NCBI GenBank assembly: GCA_035456405.1
Contig: DATIDG010000024.1
Location: 1-64,000, forward strand
DNA length: 64,000 bases
From: JAGVSZ01 sp035456405
GTDB lineage: Bacteria; Pseudomonadota; Gammaproteobacteria; Burkholderiales; SG8-39
Direction of reading: 5' to 3'
Each line of letters begins with the position of its first letter. The first letter of the stretch is position 1. Positions 50,976 to 59,477 of this stretch are shown one piece after another. Both the position numbers and the translations under genes were made by a program. Under the pieces are notes generated by a model that saw only the letters and a list, made by a program, of their open reading frames with translations, was not told where the DNA came from and did not search any database.

Positions 50976-51742
50976 GCGGCAGCGCCGTCGCCACCGTCTT
51001 GCTCGACTCGGCGCGCGCGCTTTCGCGCGCGCTCGCGCAACTCCGGTTCCCCGCACCGGTCGCGCACGTCTACGACCCCCACCAGTACGCGTGGGCGCCC
51101 TACGAGGCATATGTCACGCGCTACGGCACCGGGAAGAAGCGCGTGGTGCTGCTCGGGATGAACCCGGGTCCATTCGGGATGATGCAGACCGGCGTGCCGT
51201 TCGGGGAGATCGCCGCGGTGCGCGACTGGATGGGCATCCGCGGGCGCGTCGACAAGCCGGAGCACGAGCATCCGAAGCGCCCCATCGAGGGCTTCGCGTG
51301 CAGGCGCTCCGAGGTGAGCGGGCGGCGATTGTGGGGGTGGGCGGCGAACCGCTTCGGCACGGCGGACGCGTTCTTCGCCCACTTCTTCGTGCTCAACTAC
51401 TGCCCGCTCGTGTTCCTCGAGGCGTCCGGGCGGAATTTCACGCCCGACAGGCTGCCGGCGGCGCTGCTCGCCAAGGTGCACGCCGCGTGCGACCGCCACC
51501 TCGCCGCCGCGCTCGCGGCGCTCGCGCCGCAGTGGGCGATCGGCGTCGGCGCGTTCGCCGAGAAGCGTGTTCGCGCCGTGCTCGAGAGCGATCTCGTCGA
51601 CGGCGCGGTCGCGCGCACGATCCGCGCCGCTCAGATCCTCCATCCGAGCCCCGCGAGCCCGGCGGCGAACCGCGGCTGGGAAGCGGCCGCGGAGAAGCAG
51701 CTCGCGGCGCTGGGGGTGCCGCTACCGACCGGCGCGCGGTAG
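50972..51742 (+). CDS. SMUG1-type single-strand-selective uracil-DNA glycosylase
   Basis: 256 residues. It shares long identities with vertebrate SMUG1 as I recall it: the catalytic segment LGMNPGPFGMMQTGVPFGEI (residues 61-80) and the wedge/intercalation region ending in LHPSPASPAANRGWE, plus EHPKRPIEGFACRRSEVSG. It excises uracil and related bases from DNA. No ATG or GTG precedes the conserved core; the TTG at 50972 overlapping the upstream stop is the most likely start. The 3' end overlaps the convergent cytochrome gene by 21 bases. Confidence 0.9.
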   Translation: MSGSAVATVLLDSARALSRALAQLRFPAPVAHVYDPHQYAWAPYEAYVTRYGTGKKRVVLLGMNPGPFGMMQTGVPFGEIAAVRDWMGIRGRVDKPEHEHPKRPIEGFACRRSEVSGRRLWGWAANRFGTADAFFAHFFVLNYCPLVFLEASGRNFTPDRLPAALLAKVHAACDRHLAAALAALAPQWAIGVGAFAEKRVRAVLESDLVDGAVARTIRAAQILHPSPASPAANRGWEAAAEKQLAALGVPLPTGAR

Positions 51743-52318
51743 GTAAGCGAGATAGTGGGCCAGCGCGACCAGGTCATCGTCGCGCAACGCCGCGACCGCC
51801 TCGGGCATCGTCGCGCTGCCGTAGCCGACGCGAACGCCCTGCTTGTAGTCGCGCAGCGCTTTCAGCAGGTAGTCCTCGCGCTGGTTCGCGAGACGCGGCA
51901 TCTGCTCGCGCCCGGAGTAGTCGGGGTTGTGGCAGACGCCGCAGTTGTGCCCTTGGGCGAGCGCCCGGCCGCGCTCGAAGCGCGCCGGATCGGGCTTGCT
52001 CGCCGGCGGGGGCGGCGGCGGAAGCTTCGACAGGTATTCGCCGAAGGCGCGCAGGTCGTCGTTGGTGAGGCCCTTGGCCGCGTCGTACATCGCCTGCGGC
52101 GCGGTGCCGCGCCGTCCGTCGCGAAAGAGGAACAGTTGCGCGATGACGAAGAAGGGAGGCTGCGCGCCGAGCGAGGGCGTCAGCGCCTGCTGCGAGTGGC
52201 CGTCATTGCCGTGGCAGGCGAAGCAGGCCGCGGCGCGCTGCGCGATCGCGGGCGGCTGCGCGGCCGCGGGCAGCGCTGCGAGAAGCACCGCCGCCGCGAG
52301 ACGCCGTGATTGCGGCAA
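51722..52318 (-). CDS. Exported diheme cytochrome c (c4-like)
   Basis: 198 residues with a signal peptide (to about AAAQ) and two heme sites, CFACH (C32, C35, H36) and CGVCH (C126, C129, H130). The repeated c4-type pattern (GLTNDDLRAFGEYLSKLP and ALRDDDLVALAHYLAYLP) shows two tandem cytochrome domains joined by a Pro-rich linker. Start is a TTG at 52318, immediately after the stop of the sugar dehydrogenase gene. It is a likely electron acceptor for that enzyme. Confidence 0.85.
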   Translation of the reverse strand: MPQSRRLAAAVLLAALPAAAQPPAIAQRAAACFACHGNDGHSQQALTPSLGAQPPFFVIAQLFLFRDGRRGTAPQAMYDAAKGLTNDDLRAFGEYLSKLPPPPPPASKPDPARFERGRALAQGHNCGVCHNPDYSGREQMPRLANQREDYLLKALRDYKQGVRVGYGSATMPEAVAALRDDDLVALAHYLAYLPRAGR

Positions 52319-53560
52319 CTACTTGCCGTAGGTGACGCGATAGATCGCGCCGTTGTGGTCGTCGGAGACGAGCAGCGACCCGTCCTTCATGACCATCACG
52401 TCGGCAGGCCGGCCGAGATACTCGTTCTTCTCCACCAACCCAGTGAGGAACGGCTCCATCCGCGCGTTCCCCTTCTCGTCGATGAAGACGGCGACCACGT
52501 CGGCCGCGTACTTCTCGGTGCGGTTCCACGGGCCGTGACGCGTGAGGAAGATCGCGTTGTGGTACTTCGCCGGGAACATCTTGCCGGTGTAGAAGCGCAT
52601 GCCGAGCGGCGCCGCGTGCGGGCCGATGAGGAGCGCGGGCTTGACGTAGTCCCGGCACGATTTGCCCCAGCCGAACTGCGGATCGGTCATCACGCCCGAG
52701 TGACAGTACGGGAAGCCGAAGTGCTGCCCCTGCTTGGTGACGCGGTTGAGCTCGTCGGGGGGCATGTCCTCGGACAGCCAGTCGCGCTGGTTGTCGCCGA
52801 ACCAGAGCTCCTTCGTCTTCGGGTGCCAGTCGAACCCCACGGTGTTGCGCATCCCCTTGACCACCGACTCCATGCCGGTCCCGTCGAGGTTCATGCGGAA
52901 GATCTGGGAGTACTTGTCGGACGGATCGCAGATGTTGCACGGCGCGCCGACCGGGAGGTAGAGCTTGCCGTCCGGCCCGATCTTGATGAACTTCCAGCCG
53001 TGCGGCACGTCGCCGGGCAGCTTGTCGTAGACCATCACCGGTGCAGGCGGGTTGTCGAGCTTCGACTCGATGTCGTCGTAGCGCGTGATGTCCTTCGGCG
53101 TCGCGACGTACAGCGAGCCCTTGTTGAACTCGATCCCGTTCGGCAGGAAGAGCTTCTCGGCGATGGTCTTCACTTCGCGCTTGCCGCCCTTGTCGGTCAC
53201 CGCGTAGATCTTGCCGGCGACGAACAGCGAGCTCACGAACACGGTGCCCTTGTCGCCCTGGCGCATGCCGCGTGCATCCAGGATGTCGCTCGCCCAGACC
53301 TCGACCTTGAAGCCGGGCGGGAGCTTGATTTTCTTGACCGGCAGCTTGTCGGCAGCCGTCGGAACCGGGAAGGCCGGCACCGGCGCCATCCGCATGGCGG
53401 CCTCGGTCTTCGGCCGTCCGACCGCCCAGAACTCTTCCTCCGCTGCCGGCTTTTGCGGCGCCGGAGCGGGTTCGGCAGCCTTCTGCTGCGCCGCGACAGG
53501 GGCCCCGACGACAGCGAGCGCGAATGCGAGCGGGAGGCCAAGACGCGCGAGTGCCTGCAT
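52319..53560 (-). CDS. Sorbosone dehydrogenase-like PQQ-type periplasmic oxidoreductase
   Basis: 413 residues with a signal peptide and AAGGAGGG upstream. A six-bladed propeller of the GDH/sorbosone dehydrogenase type follows: KLFLPNGIEFNKGSLYVATPKDITRYDD, GDVPHGWKFIKIGPDGKLYLPVGAPCNICDP, SGVMTDPQFGWGKSC and GRPADVMVMKDGSLLVSDDHNGAIYRV. PQQ-dependent oxidation of a sugar or alcohol is typical for the family. A diheme cytochrome gene follows directly, in the same operon. PQQ synthesis genes are not in the window. Confidence 0.85.
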   Translation of the reverse strand: MQALARLGLPLAFALAVVGAPVAAQQKAAEPAPAPQKPAAEEEFWAVGRPKTEAAMRMAPVPAFPVPTAADKLPVKKIKLPPGFKVEVWASDILDARGMRQGDKGTVFVSSLFVAGKIYAVTDKGGKREVKTIAEKLFLPNGIEFNKGSLYVATPKDITRYDDIESKLDNPPAPVMVYDKLPGDVPHGWKFIKIGPDGKLYLPVGAPCNICDPSDKYSQIFRMNLDGTGMESVVKGMRNTVGFDWHPKTKELWFGDNQRDWLSEDMPPDELNRVTKQGQHFGFPYCHSGVMTDPQFGWGKSCRDYVKPALLIGPHAAPLGMRFYTGKMFPAKYHNAIFLTRHGPWNRTEKYAADVVAVFIDEKGNARMEPFLTGLVEKNEYLGRPADVMVMKDGSLLVSDDHNGAIYRVTYGK

Positions 53561-53619
53561 GGAACCCTCCTTGTGCTGAAGCGGATGCGGGACGGTGAGC
53601 TTAGCGCAACGCCAAAGCG

Positions 53620-54594
53620 TCAGTACAGCCCGCGCACGCGGGCGAAGAGCCGCGCGAGCCCGAGCAGCGCGTCGATGTTCGGCGTCGGCACGCCGACCTT
53701 CGCGCCGATCTCGCGCACGACGGCGACGATTGCGTCGAGCTCGATCGGACGGCCCGCCTCGACGTCCTGCAGCATCGAGGTCTTGAACGCGCCGAGCTTG
53801 CGCGTCACCGCGTGGCGGTCCTCGGCCGACTGCGTCACGCCGCACCCGATCTTCGCGCCGATTGCGGCGGCTTCGGCCATCGCCGCCGTGCAGAACCCGC
53901 GCACCAGCGGATCGTCGAGGATGCGGTCGCCGGTAGCGCCGGTGATCGCCGACACCGGGTTCATGGTCATGTTGCCCCAGAGCTTGTACCAGATGTCCTG
54001 CTGGATCCGCTCCGAGAGCTTCGCGTCGAATCCCGCGCGTGCGAGCTCCGGCACGAGCCGTTCGACGCGCGCCGAGCTTCCGCCGCCCGGTTCGCCAACG
54101 ATCAATCCTGCGCCCATGCCGTGCCGGACCAGGCCCGGCTCCGGCGTCGCGCAGCTCGCGTGCACCACGCAGCCGATGACGTGCCGCGTCGGAATCGCCG
54201 CCGCGATCGCGCCGTCCGGGTCGACTGTCGCGAGCTTCATCCCGGCGTACGGCCCGGGCAGGCCGTCGAAGAACCACCACGGCACGCCGTTCATGGCGAC
54301 GAGCACCATCGTGTCCGCTGCGAGCAACGGCGCGATGCGCGCGGCGACTGCGGCGAGCGCGGGGCCCTTCACCGCGATGACCACCAGATCCTGCGCGCCG
54401 AGACGAGCCGGGTCTTCTTCGGCCTGTAACGGCGCTACGATCGTCTCGCCCGCCTGCACGAGCCGCAGGCCGTGCCGCCGCAGCGCCGCGAGCGTCGCGC
54501 CGCGCGCGACGGCGCTCAACGCGTGTCCGCTCGCGCCGAGCCGTGCGCCGATGAACCCGCCGATCGCGCCGGCGCCGTAGACGCAGACTTTCAT
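53620..54594 (-). CDS. Ketopantoate reductase-like (PanE/ApbA) oxidoreductase
   Basis: 324 residues. The NADPH Rossmann motif GAGAIGGFIGARL is at the N-terminus; the catalytic Lys and helices are in DIWYKLWGNMTMNPVSAITG and the C-terminal RPIELDAIVAVVREIGAKVGVPTPN. The family reduces 2-oxo acids. As the last gene of the homoprotocatechuate operon, coupled by ATGA to the class II aldolase gene, it may reduce a 2-oxo intermediate rather than make pantoate; this is inference. Confidence 0.83.
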   Translation of the reverse strand: MKVCVYGAGAIGGFIGARLGASGHALSAVARGATLAALRRHGLRLVQAGETIVAPLQAEEDPARLGAQDLVVIAVKGPALAAVAARIAPLLAADTMVLVAMNGVPWWFFDGLPGPYAGMKLATVDPDGAIAAAIPTRHVIGCVVHASCATPEPGLVRHGMGAGLIVGEPGGGSSARVERLVPELARAGFDAKLSERIQQDIWYKLWGNMTMNPVSAITGATGDRILDDPLVRGFCTAAMAEAAAIGAKIGCGVTQSAEDRHAVTRKLGAFKTSMLQDVEAGRPIELDAIVAVVREIGAKVGVPTPNIDALLGLARLFARVRGLY

Positions 54595-55322
54595 GTCTTG
54601 TAGGACGGATCGATCGCGTCGACCGCGCGGGTCAACGCGTCGAAGACATCCTGCCCCGCGCCGAAGCTCGGGTTGAACTGCAGCGAGTCGCGCGTGCACT
54701 TGCGCTGGATGTCCTCCGGGATCTCGATCACCGGCCCCATCGCGGTCGAGGCGAGCTGGATCTCGCACGCGCGGTTGAGCAGCCAAAGGATCGCGAACGC
54801 GCGCGGCAGCGACTCGGCCCACGCGAGCAGGCCGTGGTTGCGCAGGATCACCGCCGGCTTGTCGCCGATGTTCGCGATCAGGCGCGGACCCTCGTCGGGG
54901 TGCACGGTGATGCCCTCGAAGTCGTGATACGCGACCTTGCCGTGCAGCTGCGCGGAGTAGAAGTTGCTCATCGACAACTCGCCGCGAGAGCACGCGACGG
55001 CCATGCCGGCGGTGGTGTGGGTGTGCATCACGCAGTGCGCTTGCGGGACGCCGGCGTGGATCGCGCCGTGGATGGTGAAGCCGGCCGGATTGACCGGCCA
55101 TTCGGACTTGCCCACGATCTTCCCTTCGAGGTCGATCTTCACCAGGTTCGACGCCTTCACCTCCGCGTACCGGAGCCCGAACGGGTTGATCAGGAAGTGC
55201 CGCTCCGGTCCCGGCAGGCGCAGCGTGATGTGGTTGTAGATGAGCTCGGTCCAGCCGAGGTAGTCGAAGATGCGATAGGCGGCGGCGAGCTGGACGCGGG
55301 CGTCCCGTTCGGAGGAATCCAT
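54591..55322 (-). CDS. Class II aldolase/adducin family protein
   Basis: 243 residues. Zinc ligands are visible in CVMHTHTTAGM (His-x-His) and LRNHGLLAW; the family block YNHITLRLPGPERHFLINPFGLRYAEVKASNLVKID is intact. Classical members are fuculose/rhamnulose aldolases and related epimerases. Here it is translationally coupled to hpaF (TAATG) and to the PanE-like gene (ATGA). No HpaI-type pyruvate aldolase is present, so it could take the final retro-aldol step. Confidence 0.85.
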   Translation of the reverse strand: MDSSERDARVQLAAAYRIFDYLGWTELIYNHITLRLPGPERHFLINPFGLRYAEVKASNLVKIDLEGKIVGKSEWPVNPAGFTIHGAIHAGVPQAHCVMHTHTTAGMAVACSRGELSMSNFYSAQLHGKVAYHDFEGITVHPDEGPRLIANIGDKPAVILRNHGLLAWAESLPRAFAILWLLNRACEIQLASTAMGPVIEIPEDIQRKCTRDSLQFNPSFGAGQDVFDALTRAVDAIDPSYKT

Positions 55323-55720
55323 TACCGCTTCAACCTTTCGTGCAGGGTGTTGTGCTTCCACGAGCCCGACTCGTCGACCTCGTCGAGGTAGAGCGAAAGC
55401 GCGAGCCCCTGTCGTGCGGAAAGCGGCGCGAAGTGCGCCTTGATGATCTCGAACAGGGCGTCTCCCGTTGCGCGAACCGTCTCGCGCGTTCGCCCCTTCC
55501 CGATCTTCAGCGTGGCGTGCACGAACGCGGCGTCCGGCGCGCCGTCCGCGACGCAGTAGTCGACGGCTTCGTAGGCGCGTACGCGCACACCGCCCGCCGG
55601 GTACACCAACTTGCCGTCGGTGCGCTGCTCGCGCAGGCACTGCGCGAGCTTCGGCAGGAGGCCGGGAATGTCCCCCGCCGCGCGCAAGTTCGCCGAGTAC
55701 TCGAATGTCAGATGCGGCAT
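55322..55720 (-). CDS. hpaF: 5-carboxymethyl-2-hydroxymuconate delta-isomerase
   Basis: 132 residues, typical CHMI length. It begins MPHLTFEYSANL, with Pro2 (Pro1 of the mature protein) as the tautomerase-superfamily catalytic base. Other family features are the KIGKGRTRETVRATGDALFEII helix and the C-terminal SGSWKHNTLHERLKR. It isomerises the HpaE product. Starts 4 bases after the HpaD stop. Confidence 0.87.
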   Translation of the reverse strand: MPHLTFEYSANLRAAGDIPGLLPKLAQCLREQRTDGKLVYPAGGVRVRAYEAVDYCVADGAPDAAFVHATLKIGKGRTRETVRATGDALFEIIKAHFAPLSARQGLALSLYLDEVDESGSWKHNTLHERLKR

Positions 55721-55724
55721 CGTT

Positions 55725-56594
55725 TCAGCGCGAAAGCGGCGTCACCGGGAAGACCGCGTTGATCTGTCCCGTCCCGGAGCTGGCGAAGTAGGGTGTGACG
55801 ATCTCCACCGGCCGGTCGTAGGCGTCCCAGCCGAGCGCCCCGAGCAGCATCGCGGTGTCGTGCATGTGCCCCTCGCCGTGGCACGTGGCGTTGTACGCGG
55901 GCAGCATTCTCACGAAGGTCTTCCAGTCGCCCTTTTGCCACAGCTCGACCACGCGCAGGTCGACCTGGCGGTAGAACTCGTCGCTGATCTCGTGGATCGA
56001 CTCCTCGGGGCTGCCGTTGTCGTTGAAGCGGTGCGAGAGCGATCCGCTCGCCAGGATCGCGACCGTGCCGTCGTAGCGCTCCTCGATCGCGCGACGGACG
56101 GCCAGGCCGAAGCGGGCGCTGTCCTCGAGTCGGTGCCAGTTGCACCAGGCCGCGACGGACACGACCGTGAAGTGGTTGGCCGCGTCCATGTGCATGTAGC
56201 GCATCGGCACCAGCGTGCCGTACTCGAGGTCGAGCGTGGTGGCGTCGTGCGCCCGCGTGGGGACGCCCATTTCCGTCGCGGTTTCCGCGATGACGCGGCC
56301 GAGCCGCGGGTTGCCGTCGTACTCGAACGGCATGTTCTTGATGAAGTGCGGGAGCTCGTTCGACGTATAAACGCCCTTGAACTTCGGCGCGCAGTTCACG
56401 TGGTAGCCGGCATTGACGAGCCAGTGGACGTCGAACACCACGACCGTGTCAACGCCCGCCGCCTTGCAGCGCCGGCCGAGCTCGAAATGCCCGTCGATCG
56501 CCGCCTGCCGGCAGCCGTGGTGCTTCCCCGGCAGCTCCGAGAGGTAGAGCGACGGGACGTGCGTGACCTTGGCGGCCAACGCGAGTTTGCCCAT
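55725..56594 (-). CDS. hpaD: 3,4-dihydroxyphenylacetate (homoprotocatechuate) 2,3-dioxygenase
   Basis: 289 residues, a class III (LigB-type) extradiol dioxygenase. The start MGKLALAAKVTHVPSLYLSELPGKHHGCR matches E. coli HpaD almost residue for residue; it contains the first iron His. Also visible are TVVVFDVHWLVN (second iron His) and ILASGSLSHRF, and the C-terminal YFASSGTGQINAVFPV. It opens the homoprotocatechuate ring to 5-carboxymethyl-2-hydroxymuconic semialdehyde. ATG 56594 is preferred over a GTG at 56603. One base separates it from the HpaE stop. Confidence 0.93.
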   Translation of the reverse strand: MGKLALAAKVTHVPSLYLSELPGKHHGCRQAAIDGHFELGRRCKAAGVDTVVVFDVHWLVNAGYHVNCAPKFKGVYTSNELPHFIKNMPFEYDGNPRLGRVIAETATEMGVPTRAHDATTLDLEYGTLVPMRYMHMDAANHFTVVSVAAWCNWHRLEDSARFGLAVRRAIEERYDGTVAILASGSLSHRFNDNGSPEESIHEISDEFYRQVDLRVVELWQKGDWKTFVRMLPAYNATCHGEGHMHDTAMLLGALGWDAYDRPVEIVTPYFASSGTGQINAVFPVTPLSR

Positions 56595-56595
56595 T

Positions 56596-58053
56596 TCAGA
56601 CACCCCACCGGGGGATGGGATGGTCGCTGATCGAGACGCAGACGTTCTTCGGCTCCGTGAACACGTCGAAGCTCCACGTCCCCCCCTCGCGCCCGGTTCC
56701 GGACGCCTTGATGCCGCCGAACGGCTGGCGCAGGTCGCGCACGTTCTGGCTGTTGACGAAGCACATGCCGGCGTCGATGCCCGCCGCCATGCGGTGCGCG
56801 CGGCCGAGGTTGCCGGTCCACACGTAGGAGGAGAGCCCGTAGCGCACGTCGTTCGCGATGCGCAGCGCGTCGGCCTCGTCGGTGAACGGGATCAGGCAAG
56901 CGACCGGCCCGAAGATCTCGTCCTGTGCGATCCTCATCTCGTTGCGGACGTTCGCGAACACGGTCGGTTTCACGTAGTTGCCTTTGCTCACCGCCGCCGG
57001 CACGGCCGGCGCATCCAGCCCCCCGGTGAGCAGCGTCGCGCCCTCGGTCGGCCCCAGTTCGATGTAGCGCCGCACCTTGGCGAGGTGCTCCTTGGAGATC
57101 ATCGGGCCGATGATCGTCTTCTCGTCGAGCGGGTCGCCGACCGCGAGCCGTGCCGCGCGCGCCGCGAACGCCTCGACGAATCGGTCGTAGATCGTCCGCT
57201 GCACGATGATCCGCGAGCCGGCGGTGCAGCGCTCGCCGTTGTTCGAGAAGATCATGAACACCGCCGCGTCCATCGCGCGCTCGAGGTCCGCGTCGTCGAA
57301 CACGACGAACGGCGACTTGCCGCCGAGCTCCATCGAGAACTTCTTGAGCCCGGCGCGCTGCACGATCAGGTTGCCCGTTGCGGTCGAGCCGGTGAACGAG
57401 ATCGCGCGCACGTCGGGATGCCGGATGAGCGCATCGCCCGCGGTCTTGCCGTAGCCGTGGACGACGTTCAGCACGCCCGGTGGCACGCCCGCCTCGAGGG
57501 CGATCTCGCCGAGGCGCGCGGCGGTCAGCGGCGAGAGCTCGGACATCTTGAGGACCGCGGTGTTGCCGAGCGCGAGGCACGGCGCCACCTTCCAGGTCGC
57601 GGTCATGAACGGCACGTTCCACGGCGAGATGAGCGCGCACACGCCCACCGGCTGGTAGAGCGTGTAGTTGAGCATCGCATCGTCGACCGGATAGGTGTGG
57701 CCGTCCATGCGCGTGCACACCTCGGCGAAGAAGTAGAAATTGTCCGCCGCGCGCGGGACGAGTGCCTTCCTCGTCTGGCCGATGACCTGGCCGGTGTCCC
57801 TCGTCTCGAGCTCGGAGAGCGCGGGAACGTGCCTGCCGATCAGGTCGCCGAGCTTGCGCATGATTCTCGCGCGCGCTGCCTGCGGTGTGCCGGCCCACTT
57901 CGGGAAGGCGGCCTTTGCGGCCTCGACCGCCGCGGCGATCTCTGCTTCGCCGCCCGCGGCCACCTCGGCGAGGACCTCCTGTGTCGCCGGGTTGACGGTC
58001 TCGAATGCTTCGCGACTCGCGACCTGCTTGCCGCCGATCAGATGTCCGATCAT
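56596..58053 (-). CDS. hpaE: 5-carboxymethyl-2-hydroxymuconate semialdehyde dehydrogenase
   Basis: 485 residues of the NAD-dependent aldehyde dehydrogenase family. The catalytic Glu is in MELGGKSPFVVF and the catalytic Cys in NNGERCTAGSR; the NAD site reads SFTGSTATGN. The block IFSNNGERCTAGSRIIVQRTIYDRFV is characteristic of HpaE. It oxidises the HpaD product. Its ATG overlaps the hpaG2 stop by ATGA. Confidence 0.92.
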   Translation of the reverse strand: MIGHLIGGKQVASREAFETVNPATQEVLAEVAAGGEAEIAAAVEAAKAAFPKWAGTPQAARARIMRKLGDLIGRHVPALSELETRDTGQVIGQTRKALVPRAADNFYFFAEVCTRMDGHTYPVDDAMLNYTLYQPVGVCALISPWNVPFMTATWKVAPCLALGNTAVLKMSELSPLTAARLGEIALEAGVPPGVLNVVHGYGKTAGDALIRHPDVRAISFTGSTATGNLIVQRAGLKKFSMELGGKSPFVVFDDADLERAMDAAVFMIFSNNGERCTAGSRIIVQRTIYDRFVEAFAARAARLAVGDPLDEKTIIGPMISKEHLAKVRRYIELGPTEGATLLTGGLDAPAVPAAVSKGNYVKPTVFANVRNEMRIAQDEIFGPVACLIPFTDEADALRIANDVRYGLSSYVWTGNLGRAHRMAAGIDAGMCFVNSQNVRDLRQPFGGIKASGTGREGGTWSFDVFTEPKNVCVSISDHPIPRWGV

Positions 58054-58817
58054 TGCCGCGTGCTCCTTCCGAACGCCTCGTCCCCGACGATGGTGCTGAC
58101 GAGCCGGCCGACGCCCTCGATCTCGGTCACCACCTCGTCGCCCGGCATCACGTTCACCACGCCCTCCGGCGTGCCGGTGAGGATCACGTCGCCGGCATCG
58201 AGCGTCATGAAGCCCGACAGGTACTCGATCAGGGCCGGGACGTCCGAGATCATGTCACGGGTGTTGCCCTCCTGCGTCACCTTGCCGTTCACGGTGGTGC
58301 GAAGCGCAAGGCGCATCGGGTCGGGCACCTCCGCGCGCTCGACCAGCCAGGGCCCGATTGCGGTGCAGCCGTCGCGGTTCTTCACGCGCAGGTTGGGGCG
58401 GTACCAGTTCTCGAGGTAGTCGCGGATCGCGTAGTCGTTCGCGACCGTGTAACCCGCGACGTAGTCGTACGCGTCCGCGCGCGCCACGCGGCGCGCCGGC
58501 TTGCCGATCACCACCGCCAGTTCGCATTCGTAGTGCATGAATGTCGCGTCGTCGGGGCGGCGAGTCTGCGCGCGATGGCCGACGAGCGCGTTGGGCCCTT
58601 TGAGGAACACGAGCGGTTCCTCCTGCGCATTGAACGCGAGCTCCTTCGCATGGTCGGCGTAGTTGAGGCCCAGCGCGATGATCGTCCGGGGCCGGAAGGG
58701 CGGCAGCCAGACCACCGCATCCTCGCTGACGGTCCGCCCGTCCTCCAGGCGCAGCTTTCCGCCGGCGGCGGTGGCCTCGTGGATCGCGCCGGAATACGCT
58801 ACTCGCGCACGTCTCAC
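58050..58817 (-). CDS. hpaG2: FAH-family HpaG2 (C-terminal HpaG half)
   Basis: 255 residues. The FAH metal ligands are visible in MHYECELAVVIG (Glu-x-Glu), and the Asp in VANDYAIRD; the block ALGLNYADHAKEL...EEPLVFLKGPNALVG matches the C-terminal half of E. coli HpaG. HpaG catalyses decarboxylation and isomerisation after HpaF. In E. coli both halves are one polypeptide; here they are separate genes with a 4-base overlap. Confidence 0.9.
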   Translation of the reverse strand: MRRARVAYSGAIHEATAAGGKLRLEDGRTVSEDAVVWLPPFRPRTIIALGLNYADHAKELAFNAQEEPLVFLKGPNALVGHRAQTRRPDDATFMHYECELAVVIGKPARRVARADAYDYVAGYTVANDYAIRDYLENWYRPNLRVKNRDGCTAIGPWLVERAEVPDPMRLALRTTVNGKVTQEGNTRDMISDVPALIEYLSGFMTLDAGDVILTGTPEGVVNVMPGDEVVTEIEGVGRLVSTIVGDEAFGRSTRQ

Positions 58818-59473
58818 GGGTCCGCGCCCTCGGCGACGAGCGGATTCTCGACGCGTCCCACGTGCTCGATCTCTATTGCGACGCGCTGCCCGGCGCGCGC
58901 GAGCGGGGCGTTTTCCGGCACGCCGGTCAGCAGCACGTCACCCGGGACGAGCGTCATGAACTCGGTGACGTCGGCGATCAGCCGCGCGGTCGACCGGATC
59001 AGGTTCGCAGTCGTGTTCCGCTGCCGCAAAGCGCCGTCGACGAACACGCGCACCGCGAGCGCGTCGGGGTTCGGCGCGCGCACACGATCGACGATCCGCC
59101 CGATAGGGCAGAACCCGTCGCGGCACTTGAAGCGGATGGAGGGGCGGTAGAAGCTCTCGTGCGGCACGCTCACGTCGTTCACGACGGTGTAGCCTGCGAC
59201 GTAGTCGAGTGCGGCCTCGAGCGGTACGCGGCACGCGGTGCGCCCGATCACGACGCCGAGCGCGGCGCCCATCTGCAGCGCATCGACGTCGCCCGGAACG
59301 GGGATCGGCGCGCCGTCGCCGACCCAGGTGTTCGCCGGCTTGATGTAGAGCACCGGCGCTATCGGCGGCGCCTTGTAGGGAGGCTCGTTAACCGCGTCGC
59401 CGAGCGCCGCCAGCGCGCCCTTGTAGTTGAGCAGCACGCCGTAGACGGTACCGCCCGGCGGAGCTTGATTCAC
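58814..59473 (-). CDS. hpaG1: FAH-family HpaG1 (N-terminal HpaG half)
   Basis: 219 residues corresponding to the N-terminal half of E. coli HpaG: LNYKGALAAL, PYKAPPIAPVLYIKPANTW, VVNDVSVPHESFYRPSIRFKCRDGFCPIG. At the Glu-x-Glu metal position it reads GAALGVV, as the HpaG N-half does. It is therefore not degraded but a normal HpaG1. Overlaps hpaG2 by ATGA and starts 4 bases after the second extradiol dioxygenase. Confidence 0.9.
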   Translation of the reverse strand: MNQAPPGGTVYGVLLNYKGALAALGDAVNEPPYKAPPIAPVLYIKPANTWVGDGAPIPVPGDVDALQMGAALGVVIGRTACRVPLEAALDYVAGYTVVNDVSVPHESFYRPSIRFKCRDGFCPIGRIVDRVRAPNPDALAVRVFVDGALRQRNTTANLIRSTARLIADVTEFMTLVPGDVLLTGVPENAPLARAGQRVAIEIEHVGRVENPLVAEGADP

Positions 59474-59477
59474 ACCG

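Noticed and set aside
58814..59473. HpaG1 considered a broken FAH enzyme because the Glu-x-Glu metal site is missing
   Set aside because: The N-terminal half of E. coli HpaG lacks the same residues, so this is normal for HpaG1.
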